Part shown: positions 16,131 through 16,135 of the stretch, one piece after another | Layout: the number at the start of each line of letters is the position of its first letter | Numbering within the stretch: position 1 is the first letter of the stretch | Assembly: GCA_036381275.1 (NCBI GenBank) | Contig: DASVDC010000084.1 | Location: 1-16,135 of the forward strand | Reading direction: 5' to 3' | Length of the DNA: 16,135 nt | Source: UBA7803 sp036381275 | GTDB lineage: Bacteria > Pseudomonadota > Gammaproteobacteria > Pseudomonadales > Azotimanducaceae | Position numbers and translations under genes: made by a program | The notes under the pieces: model-generated | The model's input: the letters and a program-made list of their open reading frames with translations, nothing else | Told to the model about the DNA's origin: nothing | Database searches by the model: none

Positions 16131-16135
16131 TCCGG

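Overview
The window reads as chromosomal DNA of a GC-rich gammaproteobacterium. The evidence is gene order rather than any species marker: nadC divergent from ampD close to pyruvate dehydrogenase genes, and fxsA directly before groES-groEL, both as in enterobacteria. A type IV pilus accessory gene beside nadC, a YajQ protein, and joint sigma32/CIRCE control of groESL would fit a lineage near Xanthomonadales or Nevskiales, but I cannot place it more finely.

Layout. Minus strand 166-1799: nadC, then tfpX (type IV pilin accessory protein), 8 nt apart. From a divergent 138-bp spacer, a plus-strand run follows: ampD, mak (fructokinase), aceE, aceF (1938-7954). The first three are joined by ATGA stop/start overlaps. 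No lpd follows. Five bases beyond aceF a convergent minus-strand group ends. In transcription order it is a REC plus degenerate-GGDEF regulator, a PduO-type cobalamin adenosyltransferase, a short AraC-type regulator and a VOC protein (10388-7960). yajQ (10483-10965) diverges from that group. A geneless, repeat-rich stretch (10966-11647) separates it from a minus-strand pair, atl then ampG. fxsA diverges from atl with overlapping 5' ends. groES-groEL close the window behind a sigma32-type promoter, a sigma70-type promoter and a CIRCE operator.

How the genes fit together. AmpG imports anhydromuropeptides and AmpD cleaves them, so two steps of peptidoglycan recycling are present. Mak and AceE/AceF feed hexose and pyruvate into central metabolism. 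GroES/GroEL form the heat-shock chaperonin.

The most unusual feature is a 26-nt REP-like unit, itself a small hairpin, found in seven exact copies. Two copies form a perfect inverted pair inside mak, and two more form a pair in the inter-domain linker of aceF. One supplies the last residues of ampG before its stop codon, and two lie in direct orientation after groEL. The unit has no stop codon in any of the six frames, so it can be read through as protein. It is read in different frames in mak and aceF. A further unit between yajQ and ampG appears to be split by a segment of about 620 bp with 16-nt inverted ends, no transposase, and internal 24-bp repeats. I read this segment as a possible non-autonomous mobile element. 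I see no tRNA, rRNA or CRISPR array.
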